Shown in pieces: positions 1 to 9,662 of a stretch of 64,000 nt of DNA (position 1 is its first letter; every line of letters starts with the position of its first letter). The position numbers and the translations under genes were made by a program. The DNA is from Bradyrhizobium sp. PSBB068 (GTDB lineage Bacteria; Pseudomonadota; Alphaproteobacteria; Rhizobiales; Xanthobacteraceae): contig CP069300.1 of NCBI GenBank assembly GCA_016839165.1, forward strand, positions 7,140,001 to 7,204,000, written 5' to 3'. Below the pieces are notes generated by a model. It ran no database searches. It saw only the letters and a program-made list of their open reading frames with translations, and was not told the origin of the DNA.

Positions 1-1
1 C

Positions 2-1108
2 TGCCTGTCGAAATGCCCGTATTGCGACTTCAACAGCCATGTGCGGCATGCGCCGGTCGACGAGGCGCGCTTCGTGCGCGCCTTCGCCCGCGAGATCGAG
101 ACCACGGCGGCGCGGGTGCCGGGGCGCGAGGTCACTTCGATCTTCCTCGGCGGCGGCACGCCGTCGCTGATGCAGCCGCAGACGGTCGGCGCCGTGCTCG
201 ATGCGATCGGCAAGCACTGGCATGTCGCGCGCGACGTCGAGGTCACGCTCGAGGCCAATCCGACCAGCGTCGAGGCGACGCGCTTTCGCGGCTATCGTGC
301 CGCCGGTGTCAACCGCGTCTCGCTCGGCGTGCAGGCGCTGGACGACGCGTCGCTGAAGGCACTGGGCCGCCTGCACACCGCGCGCGAGGCGCTCGATGCG
401 GTTGCGATCGCGCGTTCGGCGTTCGACCGCTACTCGTTCGATCTGATCTACGCCCGCCCCGACCAGACGCCGCGGATGTGGGCCGATGAATTGAAGCAGG
501 CGATCTCGGAAGCGGCCGAGCATCTGTCGCTCTATCAGCTCACGATCGAGGAAGGCACGCCGTTCTTCGGGCTGCACGCCGCCGGCAAATTGCAGACGCC
601 GGATGAAGCGACCTCGCGCGCGCTCTACGACGTGACGCAGGAGGTCTGTGCCCGCGAGGGATTGCCGGCCTACGAGATCTCCAACCACGCGCGCGCCGGC
701 GCCGAGTGCAAGCACAATCTGGTCTATTGGCGCGGCGAGGAATATGCCGGCATCGGCCCCGGTGCACATGGAAGGCTCGACATCGATGGCGTCAGGCATG
801 CGACCGCGACCGAGCGGCGTCCCGAGGCCTGGCTGCTCAATGTCGAGGAGCGCGGTCATGGCGTCGTCACCGATGACAGCCTCAACAGCGAGGAGCGCGC
901 CGACGAATTCCTGCTGATGGGACTGCGGCTCGCCGAGGGCATCGATCCCAAGCGTTATGCGCAGCTCTCCGGCCGAAAGCTCGATCCGCACCGGATCGCG
1001 ATGCTGCGCGAGGAAGGCGCGATCGCCGTCGATGCCGACGGACGGCTGCGCGTGACCAAATCGGGCTTCCCGGTGCTCGACGCCGTCGTCGCGGATCTCG
1101 CGGCTTAG
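2..1108 (+). CDS. hemW: HemW, radical SAM heme chaperone (5' truncated by window edge)
   Basis: The open frame is already running at base 2 and reads CLSKCPYC at once, the CxxxCxxC cysteine triad that binds the 4Fe-4S cluster of radical SAM enzymes. A glycine-rich segment (FLGGGTPS) follows about 45 residues in. The C-terminal part (YEISNHA, GIGPGAH) matches the HemW/HemN-like family. HemW binds heme and delivers it to target proteins; it is distinct from the oxygen-independent coproporphyrinogen oxidase HemN, with which it is often confused. Only a short N-terminal piece is missing, since the triad normally lies near residue 20-30. The first internal ATG (41) falls after the triad, so it is not the true start. 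Confidence 0.9.
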   Translation, partial: CLSKCPYCDFNSHVRHAPVDEARFVRAFAREIETTAARVPGREVTSIFLGGGTPSLMQPQTVGAVLDAIGKHWHVARDVEVTLEANPTSVEATRFRGYRAAGVNRVSLGVQALDDASLKALGRLHTAREALDAVAIARSAFDRYSFDLIYARPDQTPRMWADELKQAISEAAEHLSLYQLTIEEGTPFFGLHAAGKLQTPDEATSRALYDVTQEVCAREGLPAYEISNHARAGAECKHNLVYWRGEEYAGIGPGAHGRLDIDGVRHATATERRPEAWLLNVEERGHGVVTDDSLNSEERADEFLLMGLRLAEGIDPKRYAQLSGRKLDPHRIAMLREEGAIAVDADGRLRVTKSGFPVLDAVVADLAA

Positions 1109-1152
1109 ATCGGCATGAAGTTGGGTTGAATCGGTTTGGCCACGAACACGAT

Positions 1153-1280
1153 TCACCTCTCCCTTGGGAGAGGTCGATTTGCGCAGCAAATCGGGTGAGG
1201 GTTTACGGTCTATCGAGAGAGCAAGAGCCCTCACCCGGATTGCTTCGCAATCCGACCTCTCCCCGGCGGGGAGAGGTGAA
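1153..1280. repeat. Paired inverted intergenic repeat (CACCTCTCCC family)
   Basis: The gap after hemW (1109-1417) holds no convincing gene. It contains a long imperfect inverted repeat. The left arm starts TCACCTCTCCCTTGGGAG and carries an inner hairpin around GATTTGCGCAGCAAATC. The right arm ends CCCCGGCGGGGAGAGGTGA and carries the matching inner hairpin GGATTGCTTCGCAATCC. GGGTGAGGG and CCCTCACCC pair across the middle. Multi-hairpin elements of this kind are common between genes in Bradyrhizobium. It lies between hemW and the convergent lipoprotein gene, where it could end transcription from both sides (inference). Confidence 0.75.
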
Positions 1281-1417
1281 CCAAGACCGGGCTAAGCCGA
1301 TTCCACCGAAACTCATCCCGCTTTAGGCATCCGCTGCCAAAATATCGAAAACAACCCCATGCAAAGCAGCCGGCGGGCACCGACGCTCGACAAGACGGTT
1401 CGACCGGCTGACGAAAA

Positions 1418-2623
1418 TTAAGCCCCAAAACTCTTCGGCGAACCCGCAACCGGCGTGCTGCCGCCGGATGCCACCTTCATGACCGCGAGGCCGCGCTCGT
1501 TGGTGCCGTCGGAGCGGAAACGGAACAGGCCGTCGATGCCGGCAAAGCCGGACGGATTGGTCAGCGTCTCCGGCGCGAAGCGCTGCGCACCCTGGGTGCG
1601 TGCCAGCGCCGCCATCAGCGCCACGGCGTCATAGGCGAGCGTCGCGGTGCGCACCGGCTCGCCGCCGAATTTGGTGCGATAGCGGCCGGCGAAGCTGCGG
1701 AAGCCGGAGGGATCGGGTGCCGCATAGAGGCCGCCCTGCAAGACCGGGCTCGCGAACACCCGCGGATTGTCCCACAGCCCGGTGCCGAGCAGCTGGATGT
1801 TGCGCAGATTGGCGCCGGCAGCGGTCAGCGCGTCGGCGGTCGCGACAACAGAATCGCCATCGTCGGCAATCAACAGCGCATCGGCCTGGCCGAGCGATTG
1901 CGCCACCGTCCGCGCCGCGGCGGCGCGGTCCGCGCCATATTTCTCGAAGGCGACGACGCGGCCGTTCTTGCGGCCGGCCGCCTGCTTGAACGCGGCCTCG
2001 ACCACGTTGCCATAGGCGTTGTCCGGCACCATCGCGGCGAACGAGCGTTTGCCGATGCCCGCGGAGTAATCGACGATACGGTTGATGTCGGATTCCGGCA
2101 GGAAGCTGAGCAGATAGACACCGCGACCGGCGACGCTCGAATCGGTGGAGAAGGCGATCACCGAGGTGCCGCGCGGCCGCGTCAGTTGCGCGACTGATGG
2201 CACCGAGCCTGCGAACAGCGGCCCCAGGATGATCTCGGCGCCTTCGGACAGCGCCTGCTGGGCACCCTGCGCGGCGCCCTGCGGGCTGCCGCCATCGTCC
2301 TTGATCAGGAGCTGGATATTCGGATTCTGGAATTCCGCCAGCGCCATTTCGGCGGCGTTGCGCATCGACTGCGCGGCGAGCCCGGCATTGCCTGCCGCCG
2401 ACAGCGGCAGGATCAGCCCGATCTTGACCTGTCCGGTCCCGACCGCCTGCGGTTGCTGCTGCGGACCGGCAGGAACGCCTTCCGGGTTACCGCTGGAAAA
2501 CTGGCTTAAACTCTGCTGGATACCGGAACAGGCCGCGAGCAACGGCGCGCTTGCAATCAGACCAAGCGCGGTTCGCCGGGTCGTGCCATCGGGTGGGGAC
2601 TTGCGGTGATGCGGGCCTTCCAT
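1418..2623 (-). CDS. LpoA-like penicillin-binding protein activator (periplasmic-binding-fold lipoprotein)
   Basis: A 401-residue lipoprotein. The start at 2623 is chosen over an in-frame upstream codon at 2698 because it follows an AGAGAAGAGAG purine tract and puts the signal sequence at the N-terminus. RR at residues 16-17 precedes a hydrophobic stretch ending in the lipobox LLAAC with Cys32, followed by a Gln/Pro-rich linker. The rest reads as a type I periplasmic-binding (leucine/amide-binding) fold beginning VKIGLILPLS. In E. coli, LpoA is an outer-membrane lipoprotein that activates PBP1A and is encoded divergently from rsmI and next to yraN. The same neighbours occur here, which supports the LpoA-like assignment over an ABC transporter binding protein. 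No permease gene is nearby. Confidence 0.75.
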   Translation of the reverse strand: MEGPHHRKSPPDGTTRRTALGLIASAPLLAACSGIQQSLSQFSSGNPEGVPAGPQQQPQAVGTGQVKIGLILPLSAAGNAGLAAQSMRNAAEMALAEFQNPNIQLLIKDDGGSPQGAAQGAQQALSEGAEIILGPLFAGSVPSVAQLTRPRGTSVIAFSTDSSVAGRGVYLLSFLPESDINRIVDYSAGIGKRSFAAMVPDNAYGNVVEAAFKQAAGRKNGRVVAFEKYGADRAAAARTVAQSLGQADALLIADDGDSVVATADALTAAGANLRNIQLLGTGLWDNPRVFASPVLQGGLYAAPDPSGFRSFAGRYRTKFGGEPVRTATLAYDAVALMAALARTQGAQRFAPETLTNPSGFAGIDGLFRFRSDGTNERGLAVMKVASGGSTPVAGSPKSFGA

Positions 2624-2841
2624 CGTCTCTCTTCTCTTGGCCGACCATGATCGGCCAGGACTCCACCCAGCCCTGATGAGGCGGGTGGATTCAGGCATAT
2701 TGTCGGCGAATAGTTAACTAAAACAAAAGGATTATGGCCCCGCGGCGCCCTTGCCGCTGCCTTCATTTCCTTCCCTGGCGACGGCCTCTCCGCCGCCGTT
2801 TGCGGATGGCGGAAGCGCCGCCGTCCCTCTAGATTGCCATT

Positions 2842-3795
2842 ATGCGCGCAAAAGCCAGTTCCCTCCACCATTCGGATGCCACGACGGGCGTTGCCGCCAG
2901 AAGCTTTTCGATCGGCGGCCAGCAGCTGGCCGCACCCAAGGCCAGGCCCGGGCTTCATCTGGTGGCGACCCCGATCGGAAACCTCGCCGACATCACCCTG
3001 CGGGCGCTGGAGACGCTGGCGGGGGTCGATGTCATCGCCTGCGAGGACACCAGGATTACGCGCCGGCTGACCGAGCGTTACGCGATCAGCGCGGAGCTCG
3101 CGCTCTATCATGAGCACAATGCCGCGCAGGCCCGTCCCAAGATCCTCGAGCGGCTGGCGCAGGGCGCCGCGATCGCGCTGGTATCCGATGCCGGTACGCC
3201 ACTGATATCGGACCCCGGCTTCAAGCTGGTGCGCGAGGTCTGCGCCGCCGGGCATGCCGTGATCGCGGTGCCCGGGCCGTCATCGGTGCTGACGGCACTG
3301 TCGGTTGCGGCGCTGCCGACCGACCGGTTCTTCTTCGAGGGATTTTTGCCGGCGAAGGAGCATGCGCGCCGCGCGCGGCTCAATGAGCTCGCCCGAATCG
3401 ATGCGACGCTTGTGATGTTCGAATCCGGCAATCGCGTGCAGGACACGCTGCGCGACCTCGCCGCGATCATGGGTGATCGCGATGCTGCGATCTGCCGCGA
3501 GCTGACCAAGCTGCACGAGGAGGTCAAGCGCGCGCCGGTCGCCGAGCTTGCGGCAAACGCGGACGCGCTGGAGACGCGCGGCGAATTCGTGCTCGTGATC
3601 GGGCCGCCGGCGGACGATGCCGGGGTGATGGATGAGAATGCGCTCGACGACCTGCTGCGCGCGCAGCTCGCCCGCGGCAGCGTCAAGGATGCGGTCGCGC
3701 ATGCGGTCGAGCTGTCGGGCCGGCCGCGCCGCGAGGTCTATGCCCGCGCCCTCGAGCTCGCCAAAACCGTCGGGGACGGCGATGGCCAAAACTGA
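2842..3795 (+). CDS. rsmI: RsmI, 16S rRNA (cytidine-1402-2'-O)-methyltransferase
   Basis: A 317-residue protein. The hallmark [17 protein letters not shown] begins near residue 40, followed by ACEDTR and [12 protein letters not shown], all typical of the SAM-dependent tetrapyrrole-methylase-like fold of RsmI. It 2'-O-methylates C1402 in the decoding centre of 16S rRNA. The first 36 residues precede the conserved domain and make the protein somewhat longer than usual, but no later ATG lies before the domain. It is divergent from the LpoA-like gene, and its last 14 bases overlap the start of yraN, indicating translational coupling. Confidence 0.93.
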   Translation: MRAKASSLHHSDATTGVAARSFSIGGQQLAAPKARPGLHLVATPIGNLADITLRALETLAGVDVIACEDTRITRRLTERYAISAELALYHEHNAAQARPKILERLAQGAAIALVSDAGTPLISDPGFKLVREVCAAGHAVIAVPGPSSVLTALSVAALPTDRFFFEGFLPAKEHARRARLNELARIDATLVMFESGNRVQDTLRDLAAIMGDRDAAICRELTKLHEEVKRAPVAELAANADALETRGEFVLVIGPPADDAGVMDENALDDLLRAQLARGSVKDAVAHAVELSGRPRREVYARALELAKTVGDGDGQN

Positions 3796-4180
3796 CAGCG
3801 CGAAGACTGACAGCGCCTCGCCCGAGCGCGTCGCCGCTTTCCGCACCGGCCTGTCGGCCGAGAGCCGCGCCGCGGCCCTGCTGATCGCCAAGGGCTATCG
3901 CATCCTGGCAAGGCGCTTCCGCACCCCCTATGGCGAGATCGACCTCGTCGTGCGCCGGCGCAACCTCGTCGCCTTCGTCGAGGTCAAGGCCCGCGCCAGC
4001 CTCGATGAGGCCGCCTATGCGGTGACGCCGCGCCAGCAGCAGCGCATCGTCAATGCCGCCCAGGCCTGGCTGATGGCGCATCCCGAACATGCCGAATTTG
4101 ACCTCAGGTTCGATGCCGTGCTGATTGCGCCGAGGAGCCTGCCGCGCCATCTGTTAGCGGCATTCGACGCCAGCCCTTAA
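3782..4180 (+). CDS. YraN family (UPF0102) nuclease-fold protein
   Basis: A 132-residue protein whose ATG at 3782 overlaps the end of rsmI. An upstream in-frame start at 3632 lies deep inside rsmI and was not used. The segment GEIDLVVRR...VAFVEVKAR carries the spaced acidic residues and the ExK of the PD-(D/E)xK endonuclease/Holliday-junction-resolvase-like fold of the YraN family. The molecular role of this family is not established. The rsmI-yraN pairing is widely conserved. The next gene, gshB, starts 30 bases later on the same strand and may share a transcript. Confidence 0.85.
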   Translation: MAKTDSAKTDSASPERVAAFRTGLSAESRAAALLIAKGYRILARRFRTPYGEIDLVVRRRNLVAFVEVKARASLDEAAYAVTPRQQQRIVNAAQAWLMAHPEHAEFDLRFDAVLIAPRSLPRHLLAAFDASP

Positions 4181-4210
4181 AGTTACCCTCAGACCTCTCG
4201 GGATACGCCT

Positions 4211-5158
4211 ATGACATTGAAGATCGCCGTCCAGATGGATCCCATCGCGCGCATCAACATCCGCGGCGATTCGACCTTTGCGCTGCTGCTCGAAGCCCAG
4301 AAGCGCGGCCACGGCATCTCCTATTACACGCCCGACAAGTTGTCGCTGCGCGGCGAGGAGCTGGTGGCGCCGGTGCAGCCGCTCACCGTGCGCGACGAGG
4401 TCGGCGATCACTTCACGCTGGGCGAAGCGAAGCGCGAGGCGCTCAACGGTTTCGACGTCGTGCTGCTGCGGCAGGATCCGCCGTTCGACCTCGCCTATAT
4501 CACCTCGACGCACTTTCTGGAGCGCATCCATCCGAACACGCTGGTGGTCAACGATCCGGCCAGCGTGCGCAACGCGCCGGAAAAGCTGTTCGTGATGAAT
4601 TTCCCGCAGCTGATGCCGCCGACCCTGATCTCGCGCGACCTCGACGAGATCAATGCGTTCCGCGACCAGCACGGCGCCGTCGTCATGAAACCGTTGCACG
4701 GCCATGGCGGCGCCGCGGTGTTCCGCGTGATGCCGCAGGACATGAATTTCGGCTCGCTGTTCGACATGTTCTCGGTCACCTTCAAGGAGCCCTGGGTGAT
4801 CCAGCGCTTCCTGCCCGAGGTGAAGCATGGCGACAAGCGCATCATCCTGGTCGACGGCGAATTCGCCGGCGCCGTCAACCGCGTGCCGGCGGCGGATGAT
4901 CTGCGCTCCAACATGGTGCGCGGCGGCGCGGCCAAGGCGACCGAGCTGTCGGATCGCGAGCGCGAAATCTGCGCCACGCTCGGACCGGCGCTGCGCGAGC
5001 GCGGCCTGCTGTTCGTCGGCATCGACGTGATCGACGGCAACCTCACCGAGATCAACGTGACTTCGCCGACCGGTATCCGCGCCATCCAGCGGCTCAATGG
5101 TCCCGATGTCGCGGCGATGATCTGGGATACCATCGAGAAGAAGCGCGCCGCGAAATAA
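4211..5158 (+). CDS. gshB: Glutathione synthetase
   Basis: A 315-residue ATP-grasp ligase, the usual length for GshB. It adds glycine to gamma-glutamylcysteine in the cytoplasm. The N-terminus (KIAVQMDPI, then [15 protein letters not shown]) and the [12 protein letters not shown] segment near residue 90 are typical of proteobacterial GshB. The ATP-grasp loop is visible as [13 protein letters not shown], and the end of the active site as [11 protein letters not shown]. The ATG at 4211 sits about 30 bases after yraN. Confidence 0.95.
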   Translation: MTLKIAVQMDPIARINIRGDSTFALLLEAQKRGHGISYYTPDKLSLRGEELVAPVQPLTVRDEVGDHFTLGEAKREALNGFDVVLLRQDPPFDLAYITSTHFLERIHPNTLVVNDPASVRNAPEKLFVMNFPQLMPPTLISRDLDEINAFRDQHGAVVMKPLHGHGGAAVFRVMPQDMNFGSLFDMFSVTFKEPWVIQRFLPEVKHGDKRIILVDGEFAGAVNRVPAADDLRSNMVRGGAAKATELSDREREICATLGPALRERGLLFVGIDVIDGNLTEINVTSPTGIRAIQRLNGPDVAAMIWDTIEKKRAAK

Positions 5159-5346
5159 TCCTCCTCCCTTGTGCGTTGCACATGCCGGCTGAATTTGAGC
5201 CAGCGCTTTGTCGCGCCTGCGCTCTCCTTATTCTTCTTGCCAGCTTGCGCAGGCGCGGGCAGCATCCTCTTGCCTGTGTCAGGTCAAGCGGCGGGCCAAC
5301 GCGGGCGACAACGCAACAAACTCATAAAAATTTGGAGGAAGACGTT

Positions 5347-6318
5347 ATGACGCTCAATGTCTCACGACGATCCTTGCTCGCGCTCGGCGCCGGTCTCGGC
5401 GCCAGCACACTGCTCGGCGGCACCGCTTCGGCGCGCGCGCCGAAGCTCGGCACCCAGACACCCTATTGGCACCGCTTCGTGCTCGGCGATGCCGAAGTGA
5501 CCGTCGTCTCCGACGGTCCGCTTCCGCTCGGCGATCCCTCCGGCACCTTCACCGGCGTGCCGAAGGAAGAGGTGAAGAAGATGCTCTCCGACAATTTTCT
5601 CTCGCCCGACAATGTCGTGCTCGAGCAGAATTCGCCGATCGTCAACACCGGCGACAAATTGATCCTGTTCGATACCGGCATGGGCACCTCCAAGGCGTTC
5701 GGTCCGACCACCGGCCGGCAGCAGAAGAGCATGCAGGAAGCCGGCATCAAGCCGGAGGACATCGACGCCGTCGTGCTGTCGCACGCCCATATCGATCATA
5801 TCGGCGGCATCGTCGGCGCCGACGACAAGCCGCTGTTCCCGAATGCGCAATACTACATCGCGCAGAGCGATCTCGATTTCTGGACCGACGAAGGCAAGAT
5901 GGGCAGTCCGCTGAAGGACTTCGTCGTGCACGCCCGCAAGAACCTGCTGCCGGTGCGCGACCGCATCGTGTTCTTCAAGGACGGCCAGGAATTCCTGCCC
6001 GGCGTGACCGCGATCGCAGCGCCCGGCCACACCGTGGGCCACACCATCTTCATGGTGAGCTCGGGCGGCAAGTCGTTCGCCTTCCTCGGCGACCTCTCGC
6101 ATCACGCGGTGCTGCTGCTGGAGCGGCCGCGGATGGAATTCTCCTATGACACCGACCCGAAGCAGGCGGCGGCCTCGCGGGTCAAGCTCTTGGAGACGCT
6201 GGCCGCCAACAAGACGCCTGTGATGTCCTATCACTTCGCCTGGCCCGGCTACGGCCACGTCGCCAAGGCCGGCGAGGGTTTTCATTACTATCCAGAGCCG
6301 ATGCAGATGACGCTGTAA
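5347..6318 (+). CDS. Tat-exported metallo-beta-lactamase-fold hydrolase
   Basis: A 323-residue protein starting at an ATG preceded by GGAGGAAGAC. An earlier in-frame codon at 5176 would add an implausible leader and was rejected. The N-terminus SRRSLLALGAGLGASTLL is a twin-arginine signal, so the enzyme is probably folded with its metals before export to the periplasm. The metal-binding HxHxDH motif appears as HAHIDH near residue 146, followed by a further His in PGHTVGHT and an Asp in LGDLSHH. The substrate is unknown; lactonases, quorum-quenching enzymes and other thioesterase-like hydrolases share this fold. A perfect hairpin follows the stop codon. Confidence 0.85.
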   Translation: MTLNVSRRSLLALGAGLGASTLLGGTASARAPKLGTQTPYWHRFVLGDAEVTVVSDGPLPLGDPSGTFTGVPKEEVKKMLSDNFLSPDNVVLEQNSPIVNTGDKLILFDTGMGTSKAFGPTTGRQQKSMQEAGIKPEDIDAVVLSHAHIDHIGGIVGADDKPLFPNAQYYIAQSDLDFWTDEGKMGSPLKDFVVHARKNLLPVRDRIVFFKDGQEFLPGVTAIAAPGHTVGHTIFMVSSGGKSFAFLGDLSHHAVLLLERPRMEFSYDTDPKQAAASRVKLLETLAANKTPVMSYHFAWPGYGHVAKAGEGFHYYPEPMQMTL

Positions 6319-6330
6319 TCGTACGAGGCT

Positions 6331-6361
6331 CCGTGAGGGTGACAGCTTGTCACCCTCACGG
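6331..6361. terminator. Perfect 14 bp hairpin between convergent genes
   Basis: CCGTGAGGGTGACA at 6331-6344 is exactly repeated in inverse at 6348-6361, with a 3-base loop. It lies 12 bases past the stop of the metallo-beta-lactamase-fold gene and about 30 bases past the stop of the convergent orphan gene. There is no clear T-run on either strand, so Rho-independent termination is uncertain. A transcript-end stabilising hairpin is equally possible. Confidence 0.6.
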
Positions 6362-6392
6362 AAAAGCTAACAATATCTCACATCAGGCACCT

Positions 6393-7220
6393 TCAAGGCT
6401 TAGCGCTATTTGCTTGATCCAAGTGAATAAGCCAGCGCAAGAACGCGGTACCATTACTTATCGCCAAAATCGCGAGATCAATGGGCGGCTGAACCGGCTC
6501 TTCACTACCCTGCTCATGGCGATAATTGTGCGAGGAATCTATCCAGTCCCTGAACGATGCCAGCTGTTTGTTAGCTGCTCGCATTGCGGTTGCGTCGTTC
6601 GCGTGCGTCTGCTGAATAGTCGAACCTAGGTGAGTTTCCGCAGCTCCGGCATTTAACTGGGGCGCAGAAGGAAACATCAGACGAAAAAGCCCCTCTACCG
6701 CGCTAAAAATTGCTCGCCAAGCGTCTTTTCCATTAGGAGGCTGCTCCGCCAGTTGGTCGGATATTCGTTCGAATGCCGCTAGGCTGTTCGAATATCGGGC
6801 ATTCTGGAGTCCAGCCAAGGTGGACCGACGGTTCCTCTGAAATTCTTGGTCTACGGCTGGATGGACAACGCAACTTTCATCGATTTCATACGCAAGGCGT
6901 TCTTCAGTAAAGATGCGCCGAACCTCCAGCTGCCAAAGGCGTGCTCCGGCCGATTGGCCTCTCTTTACGAAGAAAGTATTGGCGAGTGTAATGCAATCAA
7001 GAAAGTCGCGAACGTCGCATTTCTCGCAAAATGAGATCCATTCGATATTGTAGGTAGCCTTTACCCGAATTCCCAACTCGCGCTCCAAGAGATCTCGCAG
7101 TTCTGGCGTGGTGTCGTCGGTGGTGACTCTCTCCATCAGCTTTCCGACGCGTCGGCGAGCGCGCGGGCTGTCCGATACCGGTCCTGCTTGATCAATGTAG
7201 AGTTGGCTGTAACGGGACAC
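6393..7220 (-). CDS. Uncharacterised orphan protein with possible HEPN-like C-terminal region
   Basis: A 275-residue protein starting at GTG (7220), with GAGGG four bases upstream. I do not recognise the family. The base composition is visibly more AT-rich and codon use less biased than in the flanking genes, which suggests horizontal acquisition. The N-terminal 60 residues are charged. The middle holds a VHPAVDQEF stretch and an ALAGLQNAR-like helix. The C-terminal ~90 residues are predicted helical, with RDWIDSSH (an Rx6H spacing) followed by YRHEQG and a final hydrophobic helix (AILAISNGTAFLRWL). That layout resembles HEPN-type or abortive-infection C-terminal domains, but this is inference from pattern only. 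The gene stands alone between convergent and divergent neighbours, with no partner toxin or antitoxin. Confidence 0.6.
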   Translation of the reverse strand: MSRYSQLYIDQAGPVSDSPRARRRVGKLMERVTTDDTTPELRDLLERELGIRVKATYNIEWISFCEKCDVRDFLDCITLANTFFVKRGQSAGARLWQLEVRRIFTEERLAYEIDESCVVHPAVDQEFQRNRRSTLAGLQNARYSNSLAAFERISDQLAEQPPNGKDAWRAIFSAVEGLFRLMFPSAPQLNAGAAETHLGSTIQQTHANDATAMRAANKQLASFRDWIDSSHNYRHEQGSEEPVQPPIDLAILAISNGTAFLRWLIHLDQANSAKP

Positions 7221-7359
7221 ATTGCCCTCACTTCAGTTCACAAGAGCTTCGTCGGCAGCATCCTTACCATGAGGAGGTTGCCGCTGAAGTTTGTTCCCGT
7301 AATGTTCTTGCGCTTTCCACCAGTTTCCACTACCCTTAATTGCGGAAGATAGGGGCAGC

Positions 7360-8910
7360 ATGGTCCAGCGGGTTTCCACCGTCGCATTCGAGGGGATTGA
7401 GGCCCGCGCGGTCGACGTGCAGGTCCAGGTCGCGCCGGGACTGCCGGCGTTTACGATCGTCGGCCTGCCTGACAAGGCGGTGTCGGAGGCGCGCGAGCGG
7501 GTGCGCTCGGCACTGATCGCCTCGGGGCTGGCGCTGCCCGCCCGCCGCATCACGGTCAACCTCGCGCCGGCCGACCTGCCCAAGGAGGGCAGCCATTACG
7601 ACCTGCCGATCGCGCTCGGCCTGATGGCGGCGATCGGGGCGATCCCGCCGGATGCGCTGAGCGGCTTCACCGTGCTCGGCGAACTCGGGCTCGACGGCTC
7701 GATCGCAGCCGTGGCGGGCGTGCTGCCCGCCGCGATCGGCGCCAATTCGCGCGACGAGGGGCTGATCTGTCCGGCCGCCTGCGGCTCGGAAGCCGCCTGG
7801 GCAAGCCCGGACATCCAGATCATCGCGGCGCACTCGCTGATCCAGATCGCCAACCACTTCAAGGGCACGCAGCTGCTGTCGCGGCCGCAGCCGAAGGTGC
7901 AAGACCAGAACGAGGCGCGCGAGGAAACGCTGCTCGACCTGCGCGACATCAAGGGCCAGGAGAGCGCCAAGCGCGCGCTCGAGATCGCGGCCGCCGGCGG
8001 GCATCATCTGCTGATGATCGGCTCGCCCGGCGCCGGCAAGTCGATGCTGGCGGCGCGGCTGCCCTCGATCCTGCCGCCGCTGTCGCCGTCCGAATTGCTC
8101 GAGGTCTCGATGATCGCCTCCGTCGCCGGCGAGATCCGCGACGGCGCGTTGACGGCGCGGCGCCCGTTCCGCAGCCCGCATCATTCCGCCAGCATGGCCG
8201 CGCTGACCGGCGGCGGCATGCGCGCCAAGCCGGGCGAGATCTCGCTCGCGCATCAGGGCGTGCTGTTCCTCGACGAATTGCCGGAGTTCGATCCGCGGGT
8301 GCTGGATTCGCTGCGCCAGCCGCTGGAGAACGGCGAGGTCTCGGTGAGCCGGGCCAACCATCGCGTGACCTATCCGGCGCGCTTCATGCTGGTCGCGGCG
8401 ATGAACCCGTGCCGCTGCGGCCACGCCTATGAGCCCGGCTATTCCTGCAAGCGCGCACCTGTCGACCGCTGCACCGCCGACTACCAGATGCGGATCTCGG
8501 GCCCGCTGATGGACCGCATCGATCTGCGGATCGAGGTGCCCGCCGTGACCGCGGCGGACCTGATCCTGCCGCCGCCGGCGGAGGGCTCGGCCGAGGTCGC
8601 CGCGCGTGTTGCGGCGGCGCGCGACATCCAGCTCGCACGCTATGCTGCGGCCGGCATGCCGCAGATCCGCACCAATGCGGAAGCACCGAGCGCGCTGCTC
8701 GAGACCATCGCGCAGCCCGACGCGCACGGTCAGAAGCTGCTCCGCGAGGCGGCCGACACCATGCGCCTCACCGCGCGCGGCTATCACCGCGTGCTGCGGG
8801 TGGCGCGCACGCTCGCCGATCTCGACGGCGCGGAGACGATCGGCCGGCTGCACCTCGCCGAAGCGCTGTCCTATCGTGCATTGGCCGACGATTTGCGCCG
8901 CGCCGCCTGA
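7360..8910 (+). CDS. comM: ComM / YifB family Mg-chelatase-like AAA+ ATPase
   Basis: A 516-residue protein of full family length. The N-terminal Lon-S5-like domain is recognisable (VDVQVQVAPGLPAFTIVGLPDKAVSEARERV, here split only for description). A Walker A loop GSPGAGKS lies near residue 225, a Walker B in LFLDELPEF, and the cysteine cluster MNPCRCGH...CKR in the C-terminal half. ComM homologues are hexameric helicases that promote branch migration during integration of transforming DNA; the role in non-competent bacteria is unclear. It is divergent from the AT-rich orphan gene, with a 139-base gap. Confidence 0.93.
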   Translation: MVQRVSTVAFEGIEARAVDVQVQVAPGLPAFTIVGLPDKAVSEARERVRSALIASGLALPARRITVNLAPADLPKEGSHYDLPIALGLMAAIGAIPPDALSGFTVLGELGLDGSIAAVAGVLPAAIGANSRDEGLICPAACGSEAAWASPDIQIIAAHSLIQIANHFKGTQLLSRPQPKVQDQNEAREETLLDLRDIKGQESAKRALEIAAAGGHHLLMIGSPGAGKSMLAARLPSILPPLSPSELLEVSMIASVAGEIRDGALTARRPFRSPHHSASMAALTGGGMRAKPGEISLAHQGVLFLDELPEFDPRVLDSLRQPLENGEVSVSRANHRVTYPARFMLVAAMNPCRCGHAYEPGYSCKRAPVDRCTADYQMRISGPLMDRIDLRIEVPAVTAADLILPPPAEGSAEVAARVAAARDIQLARYAAAGMPQIRTNAEAPSALLETIAQPDAHGQKLLREAADTMRLTARGYHRVLRVARTLADLDGAETIGRLHLAEALSYRALADDLRRAA

Positions 8911-9040
8911 CCAAGACCCAAGCCTGTTTCAATTCGCGGCGGAATCGCGCGCGTCAACTGCACGGTAACCACTCTCATTTACGCTCCGCAAACCATAAGC
9001 ACCGCGATCCGCGGCACGCTTGGGTCGAGCGAGTTGTGTC

Positions 9041-9559
9041 ATGTTGCGTATGAAGGTTCTGGCCTCGGTGGTCCCGCTTGCCGTGGCCGCGGTATTTGCC
9101 CGCGCTGAATTCCTGCCGGGTCCCCGGCCCTGCATCGAGGCCGGCGGCGCCACGATGCAGATCGCATCGGTGCCCTGGCAGGCGCAGCTTCACGTCAGCT
9201 TCACCGACGACCCCGACCTTGCCACCGTCCGGGTCCGGATCGCCGACAGCGCCGACGCGGCCGACTTCACCGTGATCGACGACATCGACGATGCCGAGGC
9301 CGGCGCCTGCGAAAGCAACGCGGTGCCGCAGCTGATCGGGATTTCGAGCGAGCCGACCGCAACCGGTCCGGTCATCTATCTTTCCCACGACGGTCCGTTC
9401 GATTACCGCGTCTACGTGCAGTCGAAGACGTTCTCCGCGCGCGATGCCGCGGCCCTGATCGTCAGCGCCCGCGGCGGCCATCGCCGCCTCGACGCGGCAT
9501 CGCTCGCACCTCACACGCGCTTCCGCCGCCAGACCATGGCGCAGTTAACCCTCCGCTAA
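9041..9559 (+). CDS. Conserved exported protein of unknown function
   Basis: A 172-residue protein from the ATG at 9041. The first 22 residues form a hydrophobic signal peptide (VLASVVPLAVAAVFARA) with no lipobox, so a soluble periplasmic protein is likely. The body is acidic, with an Asp-rich stretch (DFTVIDDIDDAE) and no known catalytic motif that I can see. It ends in a basic tail. The gene appears to have its own promoter in the 130 bases after comM. No function is assigned. Confidence 0.7.
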   Translation: MLRMKVLASVVPLAVAAVFARAEFLPGPRPCIEAGGATMQIASVPWQAQLHVSFTDDPDLATVRVRIADSADAADFTVIDDIDDAEAGACESNAVPQLIGISSEPTATGPVIYLSHDGPFDYRVYVQSKTFSARDAAALIVSARGGHRRLDAASLAPHTRFRRQTMAQLTLR

Positions 9560-9662
9560 CCCTGTTCCGAGGGCTGCCCGAAAAGGCCACCAACCTCAAG
9601 CACTTTGCAAGATCGCCGACGCATCGTCGGCACCAGAACGGGTACTCTCAGGACCACCATTG

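Noticed and set aside
7336..8853. A 505-codon open frame on the - strand, and a shorter one at 7233-7583
   Set aside because: Both are opposite comM and have Arg/His-rich shadow composition. The shorter one was considered as a possible neighbour of the AT-rich orphan gene, but its N-terminal part is comM antisense.
9660..9662. TTG as the start of the hybrid kinase
   Set aside because: The next codon is ATG, which is the more likely start.
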